The notes under the pieces were generated by a model. It ran no database searches, was not told the DNA's origin, and was given only the letters and a program-made list of their open reading frames with translations. Position numbers and translations under genes: made by a program. A DNA stretch of 64,000 bases. It comes from Burkholderia sp. WAC0059. Lineage in GTDB: Bacteria > Pseudomonadota > Gammaproteobacteria > Burkholderiales > Burkholderiaceae. Where the stretch lies: contig NZ_PNEO01000020.1 of the NCBI RefSeq assembly GCF_002870125.1, positions 46,862-110,861 of the forward strand, read 5' to 3'. This document shows positions 51,457-61,060 of the stretch, piece by piece (within the stretch, counting starts at the first letter, position 1; each line of letters starts with the position of its first letter).

Positions 51457-52470
51457 TCAGGACTCGCCGGACACGACGCGCGCGATCGCCCCGACGGCTT
51501 CGGTCGTTGCGTCGTCGGCGCAGCAGTCGATCACGGTGCGTTCCGGCATCGAGCGCAGCCAGGTGAGCTGGCGCTTGCACAACTGTCGTGTCGCGAAGAT
51601 GCCTTGCTCGCGCATGGCGGCATAGTCGGTTGCGCCGTCGAGATACGCCCACACCTGCCGGTAGCCGACGCAACGCATCGACGGCAGGCCCGGATGCAGA
51701 TCGCCGCGCGCGCGCAGCGCCCGGACCTCGTCGACGAAGCCCGCCGCCAGCATCGCGTCGAAGCGGCGCGCGATCCGTTCGTGCAGCACGCCGCGCTCGG
51801 ACGGCTCGAGCGTGACGGGTACGAAGCGGTAGCGCGCCGCGTCGCGATCGTGCGTCCGTGGCGCGGCGAGCAGCGCCGACATCGGCTGCCCCGTCAGCAC
51901 GAACACTTCGAGCGCGCGCTGGATGCGCTGCGCGTCGTTGGGCGCGAGCCGCGCGGCCGTGGCCGCATCGACGCGCGCGAGCCGCGCGTGCAGTGCGGGC
52001 CAGCCCTCGCGGGCCGCGTCGGTTTCGAGCGCGGCGCGCACGGCGGCGTCGGCGGCCGGCAGGTCGTTGAGTCCGGCCGTGAGCGCACGGTAGTAGAGCA
52101 GCGTGCCGCCGACGAGGAGCGGCACGCCGTTGCGCGCGAGAATCTCGCCGACCGTGCGCAGCGCGTCGGCGCGAAAGTCGGCGGCCGAGTACGCGTTGAC
52201 CGGCTCGACGATGTCGATCAGGTGATGCGGGACGGCGGCGCGCTCCGCGGCGGTCGGCTTCGCGGTGCCGATGTCCATGCCGCGATAGACGAGCGCGGAA
52301 TCCACGCTGACGATCTCGACGCTGCGTCCGGATCGCGCCTCGCGGGCCGCGAACGCGAGCGCCGCCGCGGTCTTGCCCGAGGCGGTCGGGCCGAGCAGGC
52401 AGGGGATGGGAATCGCGCGATCCCGGTCCGCGTCGTCCGCGGTGCCGGTTGCCGACGGGACGGCCTTCAT
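51457..52470 (-). CDS. miaA: tRNA dimethylallyltransferase MiaA
   Basis: 337 residues. Adds the isopentenyl group to A37 of UNN-reading tRNAs. P-loop GPTASGKT (27-34), substrate motif VSVDSALVYRGMDIGTAKPT, VPHHLIDIVEPVNAYSAADF, VGGTLLYYRALTAGLNDLP and the C-terminal RQLCKRQLTWLRSMP. The ATG (52470) overlaps the mutL TGA as ATGA, so it is translationally coupled to mutL. Confidence 0.96.
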   Translation of the reverse strand: MKAVPSATGTADDADRDRAIPIPCLLGPTASGKTAAALAFAAREARSGRSVEIVSVDSALVYRGMDIGTAKPTAAERAAVPHHLIDIVEPVNAYSAADFRADALRTVGEILARNGVPLLVGGTLLYYRALTAGLNDLPAADAAVRAALETDAAREGWPALHARLARVDAATAARLAPNDAQRIQRALEVFVLTGQPMSALLAAPRTHDRDAARYRFVPVTLEPSERGVLHERIARRFDAMLAAGFVDEVRALRARGDLHPGLPSMRCVGYRQVWAYLDGATDYAAMREQGIFATRQLCKRQLTWLRSMPERTVIDCCADDATTEAVGAIARVVSGES

Positions 52471-54560
52471 TGACCGCGCATGAAGAGCCGGTCCAGATCG
52501 GCGAGCGTGAGCTGATACCACGTCGGCCTGCCGTGGTTGCACTGGTCCGCGCGTTCGGTCGCTTCCATCTGGCGCAGCAGCGCGTTCATCTCGTCGAGCG
52601 TGAGGCGGCGGTTGGCGCGCACCGCGTGATGGCAGGCGAGCGTACCGAGCATCTCGTGCTGCCGCTCGGTCAGCACGCGCGAGCCGCCCCAGGCCTGCAG
52701 GTCGGCCAGCACGGCGCGCGCGAGCGCCTGCAGGTCGGCGTCCTTGAGCAGGGCCGGCACGGCGCGGATCGCGATCGAGGTCGGCGAGAGCACGGCGAGA
52801 TCGAAGCCGAGCGCGTCGAGCGTGGCCTTCTCTTCCTCGACGACGCCGACCTCGATCGGGCTTGCGGTCATCGCGAGCGGAATCAGGAGCGGCTGCACGG
52901 CGAGCGAGCGTTCCGCGAGCGCGAGCTTGAACTGCTCGTAGAGAATGCGTTCGTGCGCGGCGTGCATGTCCACGATCACGAGCCCGCGCGCGTTCTGCGC
53001 GAGCACGTAGATGCCGTGAATCTGGCCGAGCGCGAAGCCGAGCGGCTGATCGTCGTGCGGGAGCGGGGCGGCCGCAGCGGCGCCGGCGGCGAAACCCGGG
53101 GGCGTGCCGGGCGCGGCGGCCGCGTCGGCACCGGAGATTGCGTCGTGCCGCGTTGTGCCTTGCGGCGTGCCCGCGCCGACGTCGCGGCGGCCGAACAGGG
53201 CGTCGTAGAGTGCGAGCGGCTGGGCGACGGGCAGCGACCCCTGGGTCATCCGCGACTGCCGCAGCCAGGTGTTGCCGGCCGTGAGGCCGCCCGCGCCGGG
53301 GCGGGTAAAGCCGCTCGTGCCGGCGCCGCCGGTCGTCTCTCCGCCCTCGCCGAGAGTGCCGCTCGCGCGCGCGCCGGCCGTCAGCACGCTCGCGCCGGGC
53401 GCGTCGCCGGCCGCGAGATGCGCGGCATGGCCGCCGGCCGTCGTCTCGGGCGAGGCTCCCGCGTGCCGCGCGAGCGCGCGCTGCACGGCGTGGAACACGA
53501 ACTGGTGGATCGAGCGCGAGTCGCGGAACCGCACCTCGATCTTGGACGGATGCACGTTGACGTCCACGGCTTCGGGCGGCAGGTCGAGGAACAGCACGTA
53601 GGACGGAAATCGCTCGCCGTGCAGCACGTCCTCGTAGGCGGCGCGCACGGCGTGCGTGAGCAGCTTGTCGCGCACGAAGCGGCCGTTGACGAAGAAATAC
53701 TGCTGGTCCGCGCGTCCGCGGCTGGCGGTCGGCAGGCCGGCGCACCCGTAGACCGCGAGCGGACCCGCCGATTCGTCGAGCGGCAGATGGGCCGTGGCGA
53801 ACGTGTCGCCGAGAATCTTCGCGACGCGCGCGGCCGGTTCGCTCGCGTTCCAGTGTTCGAGCGCGCGGCCGTTGTGCAGCACCGAGATCGCGACGTCGGG
53901 GCGGGCGAGCGCGACGCGCCGGACCATTTCGAGGCAATGGCCGAGCTCGGTCTGCTCGCTCTTGAGAAATTTGCGGCGCGCTGGCGTGTTGAAGTAGAGC
54001 TCGCGCACCTCGATCGTCGTGCCCCGCGTGCCGGCGGCGGGCGCGAGCGTGCCGGTCTGCGCGTCGATGCGCACCGCGTGCGGCGCGTCGGCCGTGCGGC
54101 TCGTGACGAACATTTCGGCCACCGACGCGATCGAGGCGAGCGCCTCGCCGCGAAAGCCGAGCGTCGCGACGCTTTCGAGTTCGGCGAGCGAGCGGATCTT
54201 GCTCGTCGCGTGGCGCATCAGCGAGAGCGGCAGCTCGCGCTCGGGGATGCCGTAACCGTTGTCGGTGATCGAGATGCGTTTGACGCCGCCTTCGTCGAGC
54301 ACGATGCGCAGCGTGCTCGCGCCGGCATCGAGCGCGTTTTCGAGCAGTTCCTTGACGACCGACGCGGGTCGCTCGACCACCTCGCCGGCCGCGATCTGGC
54401 TGATGAGCTGGTCCGGCAGCGGCTGGATGGCACGCGGCGCTCGCGGCGCGCGGGCAGCCGGCGCGGCTGACATGGCCGCCGTGGCGTCCAGGCCGGCGCG
54501 GGCGCCGTCGGCGGAACCGGCGTCGTCGGAGGAATCGGGATACGAGGACATGCGGGCCAT
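52467..54560 (-). CDS. mutL: DNA mismatch repair protein MutL
   Basis: 697 residues. GHKL ATPase N-terminus: IAAGEVVERPASVVKELLEN, DNGYGIPERELPLSLMRHAT, GFRGEALASIASVAEM, TRGTTIEVRELYFNTPARRK. A variable Gly/Ala/Thr-rich linker (about 365-500) leads to the dimerisation domain containing IVDMHAAHERILYEQFK, LACHHAVRANRRLT and the terminal CNHGRPTWYQL. It couples MutS mismatch recognition to downstream incision. The start at 54560 (MARM) or the Met 3 codons later are both possible. Confidence 0.96.
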   Translation of the reverse strand: MARMSSYPDSSDDAGSADGARAGLDATAAMSAAPAARAPRAPRAIQPLPDQLISQIAAGEVVERPASVVKELLENALDAGASTLRIVLDEGGVKRISITDNGYGIPERELPLSLMRHATSKIRSLAELESVATLGFRGEALASIASVAEMFVTSRTADAPHAVRIDAQTGTLAPAAGTRGTTIEVRELYFNTPARRKFLKSEQTELGHCLEMVRRVALARPDVAISVLHNGRALEHWNASEPAARVAKILGDTFATAHLPLDESAGPLAVYGCAGLPTASRGRADQQYFFVNGRFVRDKLLTHAVRAAYEDVLHGERFPSYVLFLDLPPEAVDVNVHPSKIEVRFRDSRSIHQFVFHAVQRALARHAGASPETTAGGHAAHLAAGDAPGASVLTAGARASGTLGEGGETTGGAGTSGFTRPGAGGLTAGNTWLRQSRMTQGSLPVAQPLALYDALFGRRDVGAGTPQGTTRHDAISGADAAAAPGTPPGFAAGAAAAAPLPHDDQPLGFALGQIHGIYVLAQNARGLVIVDMHAAHERILYEQFKLALAERSLAVQPLLIPLAMTASPIEVGVVEEEKATLDALGFDLAVLSPTSIAIRAVPALLKDADLQALARAVLADLQAWGGSRVLTERQHEMLGTLACHHAVRANRRLTLDEMNALLRQMEATERADQCNHGRPTWYQLTLADLDRLFMRGQ

Positions 54561-54762
54561 TATAGCGATTCGGCGCGCGCGGCCCGGCCCGCCAACCGGC
54601 GCCGGACCGTGTATTTTTCGTGACGTCCGGGCACTTTCGGTATCATGGCGCGGTCAATTTTTCGGCCTCCCGCCGGTCGCCGCAGCCAGCGTCGGGGCCG
54701 CCTTGCCAGCCGTCGGCGTGATCGTCCGCCGACGTCATCCGCTCAAGCCATAAGGGACGCCC

Positions 54763-55434
54763 TTGAATACGCTGCTGCAATTCGCCAACCTCGTTCTCCA
54801 CATCGACAAGTTTCTCGGCGTTTTCATTCACCACTACGGCGCGTGGGTCTACGCGGTGCTGTTCCTGATCGTGTTCTGCGAAACGGGGCTCGTCGTGCTG
54901 CCGTTCTTGCCCGGCGATTCGCTGCTGTTCATCGGCGGCACGTTCAGCGCGGCGCATACGATGAATCTCGGCCTCCTGATCGTGCTGCTCGTCGTGGCGT
55001 CCGTGACGGGCAACACGGTGAACTATCTGGTCGGCCGCGCCATCGGGCCGGCCGTGTTCAACACGCACATCCGTGGGCTCGAGCGGTTCCTCGACCGCGC
55101 GGCGCTGCAAAAGACGCACGACTTCTACACGCGCCACGGCGGCAAGACCATCGTGCTCTCGCGCTTCATTCCGGTGGTGCGCACGTTCGCGCCGTTCGTC
55201 GCCGGCGTCTCGGAAATGGGCGCGAGCCGCTTCCAGGCCTTCAACGTGACGGGCGCGCTGCTCTGGGTGCTGCTGCTCGTGCTGCTCGGCTATTTCTTCG
55301 GCAACATCCCGTTCATCCAGCGGTATCTGAACGTGATCGTGCTCGTCGGGATCGGCGCGGCCGTCGTGCCGGTCGCGCTCGGCGGGCTCTGGAGAATGAC
55401 GCGCGGCGGCGCGCGGCGCCAGGGCCGCCCGTAA
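54763..55434 (+). CDS. DedA-family membrane protein
   Basis: 223 residues from a TTG start preceded by TAAGGGA. DedA/VTT domain: ETGLVVLPFLPGDSLLFIGG, NYLVGRAIGPAVFNTHI, and HGGKTIVLSRFIPVVRTFAP with FVAGVSEM. The E, F-x-R and P residues are the conserved functional positions. Relatives act in membrane homeostasis and undecaprenyl-phosphate recycling; the exact role here is not shown. Convergent with the LysR gene. Confidence 0.9.
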   Translation: MNTLLQFANLVLHIDKFLGVFIHHYGAWVYAVLFLIVFCETGLVVLPFLPGDSLLFIGGTFSAAHTMNLGLLIVLLVVASVTGNTVNYLVGRAIGPAVFNTHIRGLERFLDRAALQKTHDFYTRHGGKTIVLSRFIPVVRTFAPFVAGVSEMGASRFQAFNVTGALLWVLLLVLLGYFFGNIPFIQRYLNVIVLVGIGAAVVPVALGGLWRMTRGGARRQGRP

Positions 55435-55573
55435 AGGCAGGACGAGGCGGGGCGCCCTCGGGTCGCGCGGCGCGCGAGCGGCGCGTTTCCGGCGTCGGAT
55501 AGCCGGCCTGCCGGAAGGTTTCGACGAGCCGTACGTGTCGTTGTGCGTGGACGGGCGCACGCGACAGGCGGAT

Positions 55574-55613
55574 GCGAGTTGAATGTTCGCGCCGCCGCGA
55601 ACGTTCAACTCGC
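55574..55613. repeat. Long inverted repeat between convergent dedA and lysR genes
   Basis: GCGAGTTGAATGTTCGCG (55574-55591) and CGCGAACGTTCAACTCGC (55596-55613) form an 18-bp stem with one mismatch and a 4-base loop. It spans the LysR stop codon. No T-tract follows on either strand. It may be a transcript-end stabiliser or an unusual bidirectional terminator. Confidence 0.8.
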
Positions 55614-56522
55614 GTCAGGCAGCGGGTCGTCGGGCGGGGTGCTATCGCAGAGATAGCCGATGAGCCAGCGGCTCGCCGGTCCCGTCGCCCGGTCCGTGCG
55701 CTGGATCAGCGACACGTTGTAGTTCACCGCGCGGCGGTCCGCGAGCGCGACGGGGACGAGCCGTCCCGTTTCGAGGTCCGCGTCCACGAGATGGCGGGGC
55801 ATCGAGCCCCAGCCGAGCCCGGCCAGCAGCAGCCGGTGCTTCGCGGCCAGATCCCCGAGCTTCCAGGTGCGGGCGCCGTACACGCCGTAGGTCTGCCCCT
55901 CGGTCAGGCGGCTGCGGTCCGTCAGCACGAGCTGCGTGTGCTCGCGCGCCTCGGAGATGCGCACGGGCCGGTCCGTGCGCGCGAGCGGATGGCTCGGCGC
56001 CGCGACCAGCACCAGCTCGACGGTGCCGATCGACTGCGCCTCGATCACGTGCGGCCAGTTCTGATTCGGCCCGCTGATGCCGAACGCGCAGTCGCCGTCG
56101 AGCACGAGCTTGAGCACGCCGCCGAGCGCTTCCATCGTCAGGTTCAGGGCGACCGTCGGAAACGCGCCGGAAAACGCCTGCAGCGCGGCGACGAGGCGCT
56201 GCGACGGAAACATCACGTCCACCGCGAGCGACACCTCGCCTTCCAGCCCGCGCTGCAGCCCGGCCGCCTTCGCGCCGAGCTGGCCCATCAGCAGGTCGAG
56301 ACGGCGCGCGTCGCCGAGAATCGCGCGGCCCGCCTCGGTCAGCTCGGGCTTGCGCCGGCCGCGCTCGAACAGCGCGACGCCGAGCAGCGCCTCGAGATTC
56401 GCGATGGTGTAGCTGACGACCGACTGCGCCCGGTCGAGCCGGCGCGCGGCGGCCGAGAAGCTGCCCGTCTCGGCAATGGCGATCAGCGCACGCAGTTGTT
56501 CGAGGCTCGGCGAGCGGTCCAT
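55605..56522 (-). CDS. LysR-family transcriptional regulator
   Basis: 305 residues. HTH at the N-terminus (LRALIAIAETGSFSAAARRL, DRAQSVVSYTIANLEALLGV, ALFERGRRKPELTEAG). The effector domain (about 90-295) is of standard length. It is divergent from the yceI-like gene, with a LysR-type palindrome between them at 56552-56567, so autoregulation and control of yceI are plausible. The inducer is unknown. Confidence 0.9.
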   Translation of the reverse strand: MDRSPSLEQLRALIAIAETGSFSAAARRLDRAQSVVSYTIANLEALLGVALFERGRRKPELTEAGRAILGDARRLDLLMGQLGAKAAGLQRGLEGEVSLAVDVMFPSQRLVAALQAFSGAFPTVALNLTMEALGGVLKLVLDGDCAFGISGPNQNWPHVIEAQSIGTVELVLVAAPSHPLARTDRPVRISEAREHTQLVLTDRSRLTEGQTYGVYGARTWKLGDLAAKHRLLLAGLGWGSMPRHLVDADLETGRLVPVALADRRAVNYNVSLIQRTDRATGPASRWLIGYLCDSTPPDDPLPDAS

Positions 56523-56551
56523 TCGATATCCAGAAAATGGATGGTAATAAT

Positions 56552-56567
56552 CAATTCTAGACGATTG
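56552..56567. promoter_or_regulatory. Candidate LysR-type operator in the lysR/yceI gap
   Basis: CAAT-TCTAGACG-ATTG is an interrupted palindrome embedded in an AT-rich stretch, 30 bases upstream of the lysR ATG. This is a usual site for LysR-type regulators. No direct evidence. Confidence 0.45.
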
Positions 56568-56674
56568 TTTGAATATGTCGGGGAAGGTAAAGTCCGCGCA
56601 CCGCTTTTTCCGGGGGGCGGGCCGGTCGTCGGCGCACAGCCCCGGAGCGCCTTTATTTTTTTCGAACGACCGAC

Positions 56675-57262
56675 ATGAAGAAAACCACGCTGACCCTGTC
56701 TCTGGCCGCGGCCGTCGCCGCCGCGTTCGCCACGCCCGCGTTTGCCGCCGGCGTCACCTACAACCTCGATCCGGACCACACCTATCCGAGCTTCGAGACC
56801 GATCACTTCGGCGGCGTGTCGGTGTGGCGCGGCAAGTTCACGAAGTCGGGCGGCACGGTGGTGCTCGACCGCGCGGCGAAGACGGGGACGGTGGACGTGT
56901 CGATCGACGCCTCGTCGATCGACACCGGCAACGCCGCGCTCGACGTGCACGTGCGCTCCGCCGAGATGCTCGACGTCGCGAAGTATCCGACCGCGACCTA
57001 CAAGGGGACGATCCGCTTCAAGGGCGATACGCCGGCCGAAGTGGTCGGCACGTTCACGCTGCACGGCGTGACGAAGCCGCTCAACCTGACGATCGATTCG
57101 TTCAAGTGCTTCCAGAATCCGCTCATCAAGCGCGAGGTTTGCGGGGCGGACGCGAAGGCCGAGTTCAACCGCGCCGATTACGGCGTGAACTACGGCGCCT
57201 CGTACGGGTTCAAGATGTGGACCCGGCTGGAAATCCAGGTCGAAGGCGTCAGGGCCGACTGA
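56675..57262 (+). CDS. YceI-family periplasmic lipid-binding protein
   Basis: 195 residues. A signal peptide ends near residue 24 (PAFA|AGV). YceI lipocalin-like barrel: YNLDPDHTYPSFETDHFGGV, DVSIDASSIDTGNAALDVHV, ATYKGTIRFKGDTPAEVVGT and FTLHGVTKPLNLTIDSFKC. Members bind isoprenoid-type lipids in the periplasm. Two Cys late in the protein may form a disulfide. Likely controlled by the divergent LysR. Confidence 0.93.
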   Translation: MKKTTLTLSLAAAVAAAFATPAFAAGVTYNLDPDHTYPSFETDHFGGVSVWRGKFTKSGGTVVLDRAAKTGTVDVSIDASSIDTGNAALDVHVRSAEMLDVAKYPTATYKGTIRFKGDTPAEVVGTFTLHGVTKPLNLTIDSFKCFQNPLIKREVCGADAKAEFNRADYGVNYGASYGFKMWTRLEIQVEGVRAD

Positions 57263-57365
57263 CGCGGGTTGTTGCGGGCCGTCTCGCCCGCGTCCGCGGG
57301 CGACGTGCCGTCGGGCAAAGCCGAATGGGGCTTGGGGTCTGTGCGCGCCGACGCGGGCACGGACC

Positions 57366-57614
57366 CTACAGCACTTCCTCGCCGCCGGGCTCGGACGACG
57401 GCGGCCACGGCGACTGCTCGTGGTGCAGGCGCGTGGCGAGCAGCAGGGAGTCGCCGCTCGGCGTCAGGGCCGGCCGGCGATGCCCTTCGGCAAGCTGCTC
57501 CAGCATGACGAGTTGACGTTCCATCAGTGTTTCGAGTTCGGCACGGCTCATGTCGATCTGGTCAGGTGCGTTCTTGACCAGCATGAGCGTGGCGAATTCA
57601 TGGGGGCTCAGCAT
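57366..57614 (-). CDS. Small conserved hypothetical protein
   Basis: 82 residues, soluble and acidic: MLSPHEFATLMLVKNAPDQI, then DMSRAELETLMERQLVMLEQ and LAEGHRRPALTPSGDSLL. The start is preceded by GGGAGACAACG, a good ribosome site. I recall similar short proteins in Burkholderia genomes but no function. Residues 22-45 look like a short amphipathic helix pair. Confidence 0.7.
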   Translation of the reverse strand: MLSPHEFATLMLVKNAPDQIDMSRAELETLMERQLVMLEQLAEGHRRPALTPSGDSLLLATRLHHEQSPWPPSSEPGGEEVL

Positions 57615-57820
57615 CGTTGTCTCCCGGTACAGTAAAGCCGTGACCTGGGCACGGGGGACAAAGATTAACTGCGCAACGTGACGGTTAGATGGCCGCGGCC
57701 GGCGCCATTTCGATGCGGCGCGAATCGTCCCGTTACGGTTGGTTTCAGACCCGGTTTCGGCCCGGCGCCCGGCCCGAGGCCCGCAAGCCGCCAGCCGGAT
57801 CGACGCCGCGGCGGCCCGAG

Positions 57821-59371
57821 TCAGGCCGCCGCCAGCCGGAATACCGCCACGGCCTCGCGCAGCGCGTTCGCCTGCGAGTCGAGCGCCGCCGCCGCCGCGG
57901 CAGCCTGTTCGACGAGCGCCGCGTTCTGCTGCGAGACCTGGTCCATCTGCGACACCGCCTGGCTTACCTGCTCGATGCCGTCGCGCTGCTGGTCGGACGC
58001 CGAGGCGATTTCGTTCATGATCGTCGTGACGTGCGCGATCGAGCTGCGGATTTCGTCCATGGTCTCGCCGGCCGTGCCGACGAGCCGCGTGCCGGTGCTC
58101 ACGCGTTCCACCGACGCGCCGATCAGTGCCTTGATCTCCTTCGCCGCGGCGCCCGCGCGCTGCGCGAGCGAGCGCACCTCGCCGGCCACCACCGCGAAGC
58201 CGCGTCCCTGGTCGCCAGCGCGGGCGGCCTCCACGGCCGCGTTGAGCGCGAGGATGTTGGTCTGGAAGGCGATGCCCTCGATGACGCCCGTGATGTCGGC
58301 GATCTTCTGCGAGCCGCTGTCGATCTCGGCCATCGTCGAGACGACCTCGCCGACCACCTGCGCGCCGCGCTCGGCGATGTCGTTGGCCTTGCCGGAGAGC
58401 GTCTGCGCCTCGCGGGCGTGCTCGGCGTTCTGCCGGACCGTCGCGCTCAGTTCTTCCATGCTCGCGGCGGTCTGCTGGAGCGAGGCGGCCTGCTCCTCGG
58501 TGCGCTGCGAGAGGTCGCCGTTGCCGGCCGCGATCTGGCGCGTGGCCGTCACGATCGACTCCGAGCTGTGCGCGACCTGCTGCACGGTCTGCGTGAGGCT
58601 GCCCTGCATCGTCTTCAGGCCTTCGGCCAGCCGCCCCATCTCGTCGTGCGTGCGCGCCTCGATGCGGCCCGTGAGGTCGCCGCTCGCGATGCGCTGCAGT
58701 TGCGCAAGAACGTTTGCCAGCGGGCGCGCGATCGAGCGCTGCAGGCCGAGCGCGCAGAAGGCGCTGACGGCGAGGCCGAGGGCGATCAGCGCGAGGCCGG
58801 CCGCGCGCAGCAGCGCGAAGCGCCGCTGTGCGGAAGCGAAGGCCTCGCGACCGTGGTCGATCTTCCAGTTCGAGAGCGCGTCGGAGGCTTTCGTGAGCGC
58901 GACCGAGAGCGGCGGCACGCGCTTCATCGCGATGTCGTCGGCCGTGTCGTGGTCGCGCTTCTTCAGCGCGTCGACCATCGGCATGATGGCCTCGCCCAGC
59001 ATGGCCGCGCGCGCCGTGCCGACCGCTTCGGCGAGCCTCGCTTCGTCGCCTTCGTGAGGCAGCTTCATGTAGTCGTCCCAGGCGCCGTTCGACACCGCGA
59101 GGTAGTCGAGCGCCTTGTCGATGAGCATGGGCGTGTCGGACGACTCGGGGTGCAGCATCACGCGGTCGAGCGTGGTGCGCACGATCGTGAGGTTCAGGTT
59201 GGCCTTGCCGATCGCGAGGGCCGAGGCGAGCTGGTTCGAGTAGGCGTAGCGCAGGTCGGCGTCGGCGCGCTGCATGCCGGACTGGGCCAGCGCGCCCGTC
59301 ACGACGACGAGGGCGCCGAGCAGGGTCATGGCGATCCAGAGGCGGGCGGAGATGGACAGGCGGGCAAGCAT
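57821..59371 (-). CDS. Methyl-accepting chemotaxis protein, four-helix-bundle type
   Basis: 516 residues from the ATG at 59371 (MLARLSISARLWIAM), which has GGAG at the right distance; a start 5 codons earlier is possible. TM1 (about 8-29), a periplasmic four-helix-bundle sensor domain (about 30-180), TM2 (about 185-205), HAMP (RPLANVLAQLQRIASGDLTG) and the conserved signalling tip DQGRGFAVVAGEVRSLAQRA. It lacks a C-terminal NWxxF-type CheR tether (ends VFRLAAA). The ligand is unknown; it lies near but is not obviously coupled to the tartrate genes. Confidence 0.93.
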   Translation of the reverse strand: MLARLSISARLWIAMTLLGALVVVTGALAQSGMQRADADLRYAYSNQLASALAIGKANLNLTIVRTTLDRVMLHPESSDTPMLIDKALDYLAVSNGAWDDYMKLPHEGDEARLAEAVGTARAAMLGEAIMPMVDALKKRDHDTADDIAMKRVPPLSVALTKASDALSNWKIDHGREAFASAQRRFALLRAAGLALIALGLAVSAFCALGLQRSIARPLANVLAQLQRIASGDLTGRIEARTHDEMGRLAEGLKTMQGSLTQTVQQVAHSSESIVTATRQIAAGNGDLSQRTEEQAASLQQTAASMEELSATVRQNAEHAREAQTLSGKANDIAERGAQVVGEVVSTMAEIDSGSQKIADITGVIEGIAFQTNILALNAAVEAARAGDQGRGFAVVAGEVRSLAQRAGAAAKEIKALIGASVERVSTGTRLVGTAGETMDEIRSSIAHVTTIMNEIASASDQQRDGIEQVSQAVSQMDQVSQQNAALVEQAAAAAAALDSQANALREAVAVFRLAAA

Positions 59372-59551
59372 GGCAGGGGTCTCCATGGTCGTTATTCGGG
59401 GCGCCGACCCGTTGCCTTGCCGCTTCGTCAGGGCTGCCTGGCGATGGCGTGGTATTTCTCGCCGCACGGATCTGCTTGCCCCGTATTTACGGCCGCGGAT
59501 GCCCGGGACTTGAGGCCCGCGCTCCCAAAAATCCGCCGGGGTGCGTCCGGC

Positions 59552-60898
59552 TCAATGCGCCTGCCGGCCCGGCGCATGCGTGGCGTCGAAGTCGGCCGGC
59601 CGCGCGTCCGTCAGCGCGCGCGCCGCCGGACGCAATTCGCCGTCGAGCACGGCCTTTGCCGTGGCGAGGTCGAGCGCGCCTTCCCAGCGCGCGACGACAA
59701 GCGTTGCCACGCCGTTGCCGATCAGGTTCGTCACGGCGCGCGCCTCGTTGAGGAAACGGTCGACGCCGAGCAGCAGCACGAGCCCCGCCACCGGAATGCG
59801 GTGCATCGACGAGAGCGTCGCCGCGAGCGCCACGAAGCCCGCGCCCGCCACGCCCGCCGAGCCCTTCGAGGTCAGCAGCAGGACGCCGAGCACGATGAGC
59901 TGGTCCCAGAGCGAGAGCGGAATGTTCATCGCCTGGGCGACGAAGAGGGCGGCCATCGTCAGATAGATCGAGGTGCCGTCGGCGTTGAACGTATAGCCCG
60001 TCGGCAGCACCATGCCGACGACCGACTTGCGGCAGCCGAGCTGTTCGAGCTTCACGAGCATCTGCGGCAGCACGGCTTCCGTCGAGGCCGTGCCGAACGT
60101 GATGAGAATTTCGTCGCGAATGTAGCGCAGGAATTTCCAGAGCGACAGGCCGCACAGCCGCATGACGACGCCGAGCACGACCGCGACGAATACGACCGAG
60201 GTGAAATAGACGCAGAACATCAGTTCGCCGAACGACTTCAGCGTGCCGATGCCGTAGCGGCCGACCGTGAACGCGATGCCGCCGAATGCGCCGATGGGCG
60301 CCACGTACATGACGATGCGCACGACGCCGAACATGGCCTGCAGGAACATGTCGAGCATGTCGATGAGGGGCGCGCTGCGCGGACCGACGCGCGCGAGCGC
60401 GATGGCGAACAGCACCGAGAAGAAGATCACCGGCAGCATGTCGCCGTTGGCGAACGCGCCGACCACCGTGCTCGGCACGATGCTCATGAAGAAGTCGAGC
60501 ATGCCGTGCTGCTTCGCGGCATGGGTGTAGGAGGCGATGGCCGCGCTGTCGATGTGCGACGGGTCGATGTTCATGCCGGCGCCGGGCTTGAGCAGATCGA
60601 CGACGACGATGCCGATGGCGAGCGCGATCGTGGAGACGACCTCGAAGTAGACGATCGCCTTCACGCCGACGCGCCCGGCCTCGTGGATGTCGTTCATGCG
60701 CGCGATGCCGACCACCACCGAGGCGAAGATGACCGGCGCGAGCAGCATCCGGATCAGCTTGATGAAGAGGTCGCCGAGCGGTTTCATCTGCGCGCCGAGG
60801 TCGGGGCTGAAGTGCCCCAGCAGCACGCCGGCGACGATGCCGATCAGCACCTGAACGTAGAGCTTCGACAGGCTCCTGCGGATTGTCTGAATACGCAT
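59552..60898 (-). CDS. dctA: C4-dicarboxylate:cation symporter DctA
   Basis: 448 residues. DAACS family (Glt-like fold). Motifs: LYVQVLIGIVAGVLLGHFSP, FIKLIRMLLAPVIFASVVVG, SVVGMVLPTGYTFNADGTSI and LTSKGSAGVAGAGFVALAAT (hairpin and TM8 signature), NLIGNGVATLVVARWEG. It takes up succinate, fumarate, malate and similar acids with protons. It lies 162 bases downstream of the D-tartrate dehydratase gene on the same strand, so here it likely imports tartrate. Confidence 0.95.
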   Translation of the reverse strand: MRIQTIRRSLSKLYVQVLIGIVAGVLLGHFSPDLGAQMKPLGDLFIKLIRMLLAPVIFASVVVGIARMNDIHEAGRVGVKAIVYFEVVSTIALAIGIVVVDLLKPGAGMNIDPSHIDSAAIASYTHAAKQHGMLDFFMSIVPSTVVGAFANGDMLPVIFFSVLFAIALARVGPRSAPLIDMLDMFLQAMFGVVRIVMYVAPIGAFGGIAFTVGRYGIGTLKSFGELMFCVYFTSVVFVAVVLGVVMRLCGLSLWKFLRYIRDEILITFGTASTEAVLPQMLVKLEQLGCRKSVVGMVLPTGYTFNADGTSIYLTMAALFVAQAMNIPLSLWDQLIVLGVLLLTSKGSAGVAGAGFVALAATLSSMHRIPVAGLVLLLGVDRFLNEARAVTNLIGNGVATLVVARWEGALDLATAKAVLDGELRPAARALTDARPADFDATHAPGRQAH

Positions 60899-61060
60899 TC
60901 TTGTCTCCTTGCGGACGCTTTGGCCTGGCGCCTCTCGTTCGGCGCTCTGTGTCTGCGGGCGGTGCGTCGTCCGTCCGGCGCCGCCGCGATCCCCGTTTGC
61001 GGGCCGTTAGCCGCGCGCCCGCCGGCTTCTGCGCGGGCGCGCGGCGGAACGGCCGGCGGC

